Assembly (NCBI GenBank): GCA_947498325.1
Contig: CANMKE010000038.1
Coordinates: 1-44,736 of the forward strand
Direction: 5' to 3'
Length of the DNA stretch: 44,736 bases
Origin: an uncultured Persicobacter sp.
GTDB taxonomy: Bacteria > Bacteroidota > Bacteroidia > Cytophagales > Cyclobacteriaceae
The notes under the pieces are model-generated. The model searched no databases, was not told the origin of the DNA, and saw only the letters and a list, made by a program, of their open reading frames with translations. Position 1 is the first letter of the stretch. Each line of letters starts with the position of its first letter. Shown here in pieces: positions 42,000 through 44,736 of the stretch. The translations under genes and the position numbers were made by a program.

Positions 42000-43211
42000 A
42001 TGAAGCAAACGTACGCACAACTTTTACGCAAGTCTCCAGGAGCGATGATCTTTGGGGCTAATCAGTTCTTTTTTTCAGCGATGGGCCAAGCCTTCTTGCT
42101 CAGCATGTTCGTTCCCCAGTTCATTGAACTTTCGGGCATGGACCAAAAAGGAGTCAGCTATATCTATACCGCCGCCGCTTTGGTGAGTGGTTTCTTATTG
42201 TCATTCGTCGGACCGATGGTCGATCGCTATGACATCCGCAAGTTTGCCTATTTCAGTGGTTTTGGCGGGGCACTATTCTGCATCCTGATGGCCAATGTCC
42301 ATAATCCATGGATGCTATTGTTTGGTATCCTCGGTCTTCGTTTCTGTGGTCAGGCGATGATGCCCTTTATCAGCATGACTGCCATGGGCAAACATTTTGG
42401 GCCGAACCGAGGCAAGGCACTTTCCTTCTCGATGTTGGGCTTGTCGTTTGCTGAAATGCTGATCCCCGGAATCATCGTTGGGGCACTGAAAATATGTGAC
42501 TGGAAAACCCTTTGGTATGGTATCGCCATGATTGAAGGAATTGCCTTTCCGCTGATCACCTATTTATTGGTAGGACGTATTCCCGACTTTTGCAAAGTAC
42601 AAAACACCGCCTCCAAGGCAGACAATAAAACCTTTATCAAGCAACTGTTCCGCAATCCGATATTCCTGCTGATGGCGACTATCTTCGCCTTTTCGGCATT
42701 CCTCAATGCGGGATTTTTGCTGAATCATAACCTCGTTTTGGAAGCACGCAATTGGTCTTTGGAATGGTATGCGCTTGCCTTTGCGACCTTTGGCGTGGGA
42801 CGTATTGTTGGTTCTTTTTCATCAGGTCCGTTGGTGGACAAGTTCTCCGCAAGAACCTTGGCGCCTTTCGCTTTGCTACCTTTATCCGTAGCCGTAGCGA
42901 TCATCAGCCTGATCCCCAATCAATGGAGCTTACCGATTTTTCTGTTCATCTTGGCAGGATCACTGAGCATCAGCAACGTGGTCGGTACCGCCCTTTGGGC
43001 AGAGCTTTTTGGCGTGGAACGTGTGGGTACCTGCCGTGGATTGGGCAGTAGCTTCCTGGCGATCGCCACCGCTTTAGCTCCAACCATCTTTGTGTTCCTT
43101 TACTCATGGGACTTTCAAAATGCGATGCTGATTATTTTGGTGGTGCAGGTGGTGTTGTCTTTTGGGGCTTATTATTTGTTGAGGGCGAAGGCTAAGGTAG
43201 TTGCGGCGTAA
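42000..43211 (+). CDS. MFS transporter
   Basis: This 403-residue, 12-segment major facilitator transporter of the inner membrane has the loop 2-3 motif A region in GPMVDRYDIRKF and the related GPLVDKFSARTL after the central loop. FGPNRGKALSFSMLG is typical of TM4. Residues about 195-225 form the cytoplasmic central loop. The ATG at 42000 (MKQTYAQLLRK) is chosen because the earlier in-frame GTG overlaps the -7 box. The substrate is unknown. Divergence from an SSS symporter, with a shared palindrome that also occurs at susC, suggests uptake of a carbon source or its breakdown product. Confidence 0.88.
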   Translation: MKQTYAQLLRKSPGAMIFGANQFFFSAMGQAFLLSMFVPQFIELSGMDQKGVSYIYTAAALVSGFLLSFVGPMVDRYDIRKFAYFSGFGGALFCILMANVHNPWMLLFGILGLRFCGQAMMPFISMTAMGKHFGPNRGKALSFSMLGLSFAEMLIPGIIVGALKICDWKTLWYGIAMIEGIAFPLITYLLVGRIPDFCKVQNTASKADNKTFIKQLFRNPIFLLMATIFAFSAFLNAGFLLNHNLVLEARNWSLEWYALAFATFGVGRIVGSFSSGPLVDKFSARTLAPFALLPLSVAVAIISLIPNQWSLPIFLFILAGSLSISNVVGTALWAELFGVERVGTCRGLGSSFLAIATALAPTIFVFLYSWDFQNAMLIILVVQVVLSFGAYYLLRAKAKVVAA

Positions 43212-43233
43212 CAAACCTTAGAAATTAGATGAT

Positions 43234-43271
43234 AACAAACAGGCTTGCTCTTATTGGCAAGCCTGTTTGTT
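43234..43271 (+). terminator. Terminator of the MFS gene
   Basis: AACAAACAGGCTTGC and GCAAGCCTGTTTGTT form a perfect 15-bp stem around an 8-nt loop. The following sequence is moderately T-rich rather than a pure T-run. It may also serve the convergent minus-strand gene. Confidence 0.8.
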
Positions 43272-43315
43272 AGGGGTTTTCTTGGGACAAGCTAATCGAT
43301 AAATATCCTTAATTT

Positions 43316-43729
43316 TCACTGCCCTATTCCTGTACGATTGATATGGTCAAGAAGAGCACTTTCTAAATCGTCTGAAATCTCCCAAAAATTTTCATCCAAC
43401 TCTTCAATATCTTTTTCAAGTTGATCCTCTGAGAAACTCTCAAGTTCATCCTGCCTGACATCAGGGCCTTTAGGCACACCATTAGGGAAATATTTCTTGT
43501 TAAAGGCATTAAATTGTTTCGATACGGAATCAAACCCCAAGTATTCCAAATCAGCAATCGTATCGGCGTTTTTGTCCGCACCGTAATTCATATAGTGATC
43601 CCAAAGTCCATCGGTTACCAAAGGCTCAACATTGAACCAAATGCGCTGTTCTCTTGTCAGCTTTTCATAATCAGAAAAACCTACTTCGACAATTTTCCCC
43701 CATGCTTGCTGTGCTTCTTCTCTTATCAT
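43316..43729 (-). CDS. DUF4375 (DMP19-like) domain protein
   Basis: This 137-residue acidic protein lacks a signal peptide. The order of segments fits DUF4375: an early Trp, then EKLTREQRIWFNVEPLVTDGLWDHYMNYGAD, an ADLEYLGF helix, FPNGVPKGPDVRQDEL, and LDENFWEISDDLESALLDHI near the end. This family includes DNA-mimic DMP19 proteins, and relatives are often found as immunity-like genes in toxin loci. The function here is inferred only. Its ATG directly abuts the TAA of the upstream gene, indicating translational coupling. Base composition is AT-richer than the core genes. Confidence 0.65.
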   Translation of the reverse strand: MIREEAQQAWGKIVEVGFSDYEKLTREQRIWFNVEPLVTDGLWDHYMNYGADKNADTIADLEYLGFDSVSKQFNAFNKKYFPNGVPKGPDVRQDELESFSEDQLEKDIEELDENFWEISDDLESALLDHINRTGIGQ

Positions 43730-44449
43730 TTAATCATTAACTGTTCTTAACATTCTACCAACCTTGTCAAATTCAAGGTTACTGACAACTTGATCACTCT
43801 CTATTGAATAATAGGAGTGACTCAATCCATTCTTGGGGTGATAGCCAAACATTGTTCTATTAAACCATTTCAATTGCTTTACCAATTTGTATGCTATATC
43901 GTACCAATACATATTTGGCTTATCAATTAGTGTTAATTCTTTTGAAATACCTTCACCTCTAATTGCAACTATTACTTTTGTACGGTCTATTGTTTTTTCC
44001 AATATTGGTGTTCCTTCATATAATCTATTTCTTGTCATCTTGGGTGGGAATATTCGCCTAAAGACAAAATCTAATTCCTTAATATTCTGATATGCAACTT
44101 CAAATGGGGCTTCATTCCAATTGAGTTTTTTTGCTGTATCAATTAAAACTTGATGGACTGTCTCTAAGAGAAGCTCAAATCTTTCCGATTGCTGTAAGGA
44201 TAAATACAACTCTTCATCAATCTCAGTATATACAGAGCAAATACACCCAAAATACGTAGGTAATTCATAACCAAATTCTTCGTTAAGATGAATACAAATT
44301 CTTCCTGTTTTTGGAGGCTTGTACCCATTCATTGAATTATGGTAGAAGTCTGTTATATAATTGGCTTCTCGTCTGAAAGTCCAATCTTCTGGAGTTTGTT
44401 TAATTTTATTACCTCTATAGTAAATGGTTATATCATCAAGTGGGTGCAT
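43730..44449 (-). CDS. Hypothetical protein coupled to the DUF4375 gene
   Basis: This 239-residue cytoplasmic protein is rich in Tyr, Lys and Ile. It shows mixed alpha/beta character, with ITIYYRGNKIKQTPEDW at the N terminus, GRICIHLNEEFGYELPTYFG in a strand-turn region and NMYWYDIAYKLVKQLKWFNRTMFGYHPKNG near the C terminus. I do not recognise a family. Its TAA is followed immediately by the DUF4375 ATG, so the two are made together. The AT-rich codons suggest acquisition from elsewhere or a weakly selected accessory locus. Confidence 0.6.
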   Translation of the reverse strand: MHPLDDITIYYRGNKIKQTPEDWTFRREANYITDFYHNSMNGYKPPKTGRICIHLNEEFGYELPTYFGCICSVYTEIDEELYLSLQQSERFELLLETVHQVLIDTAKKLNWNEAPFEVAYQNIKELDFVFRRIFPPKMTRNRLYEGTPILEKTIDRTKVIVAIRGEGISKELTLIDKPNMYWYDIAYKLVKQLKWFNRTMFGYHPKNGLSHSYYSIESDQVVSNLEFDKVGRMLRTVND

Positions 44450-44623
44450 AAGTGTTTTTTTTAAAAAACATTTTCTTGGAAAGAAGTTGAAGTCAAAGTA
44501 CTTTAATTTAGCTGTAAATAGTACCCCAAACTACTTCACAGATTCATGATATATTTTTCGATAAATCAATTGACTGTCCGAGTAAAGATTAATTCCTTAT
44601 CAATATAATCATATCGAGTAATT

Positions 44624-44736
44624 ATGGAAAGAAATTTAACATTTTGGACTGTTTATTACCCTGAAGGGCATGCGCGTAAACTTTTAATTTCGATAATATC
44701 AATTAATGGAATATTTCTGTCAATTCAAGAAGGTGA
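44624..44736 (+). CDS. Start of an unidentified gene running off the window
   Basis: An ATG-initiated frame (MERNLTFWTVYYPEG...) stays open for 37 codons to the window edge. The opposite strand is closed in all three frames there. The fragment is too short to assign a family. It would be divergent from the hypothetical/DUF4375 pair, with a 174-bp AT-rich spacer between. Confidence 0.35.
   Translation, partial: MERNLTFWTVYYPEGHARKLLISIISINGIFLSIQEG

Overview
The window is a chromosomal segment of a Bacteroidota bacterium, most likely of the Cytophagales (Flammeovirga/Persicobacter-like; this rank is a guess from overall gene style). Evidence for the phylum: a SusC/SusD pair, TAnnTTTG-type -7 promoter elements in front of many genes with almost no Shine-Dalgarno sequences, DUF2490 and YwqK/MORN proteins, a TopA with glycine-rich C-terminal repeats, and tsaD divergent from a very large TamB-like gene. 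Most of the window is ordinary core genome. No CRISPR array, phage, integron or recognisable defence island was seen.

Layout. 1-426: tRNA cluster Tyr(GTA, 5' end cut by the window)-Gly(TCC)-Thr(GGT)-Tyr(GTA) with a terminator. 613-2451: an IS1634-family insertion sequence between two perfect 94-bp direct repeats, each containing a minus-strand terminator. 2550-2737: a palindromic MITE-like element. 2801-6267 (minus): tsaD, smpB, an NlpC/P60 peptidase and a CDF metal exporter. 6469-14612 (plus): tamB-like gene, lipoprotein, cvfB, def and an omega-amidase. 14652-17698 (minus): two small envelope proteins and a YwqK-repeat/beta-barrel fusion. 17801-25942: CoA-binding protein, site-2 protease, HAD phosphatase, uracil permease, PPK2, topA and sixA. 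26049-29897: sucC, lolD, maoC-like hydratase and gapA. 30112-32450: a DUF2490/MORN operon and an unknown gene. 32530-36945 (minus): a susC-susD pair with no glycan-degrading genes beside it. 37264-38688: sbcB (exonuclease I). 38689-40300: an unknown gene, a candidate sRNA and repeat debris. 40301-43211: divergent SSS and MFS transporters. 43316-44736: an AT-rich accessory end with a DUF4375-like gene, an unknown partner and a gene start running off the window.

How genes may work together. The most suggestive regulatory signal is the 12-mer TTGGTTTACCAA, found upstream of susC and, in the opposite orientation, in the spacer between the divergent SSS and MFS transporters. This suggests one regulator controls outer-membrane SusCD uptake and inner-membrane transport of the same nutrient. 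The core resembles FadR-subfamily GntR operators such as ExuR/UxuR sites, so an acidic sugar is a plausible but unproven substrate. Other points worth a look are the long target duplication of the IS, a nested palindrome cluster upstream of sixA, a candidate sRNA after sbcB, and a probably leaderless cvfB mRNA.
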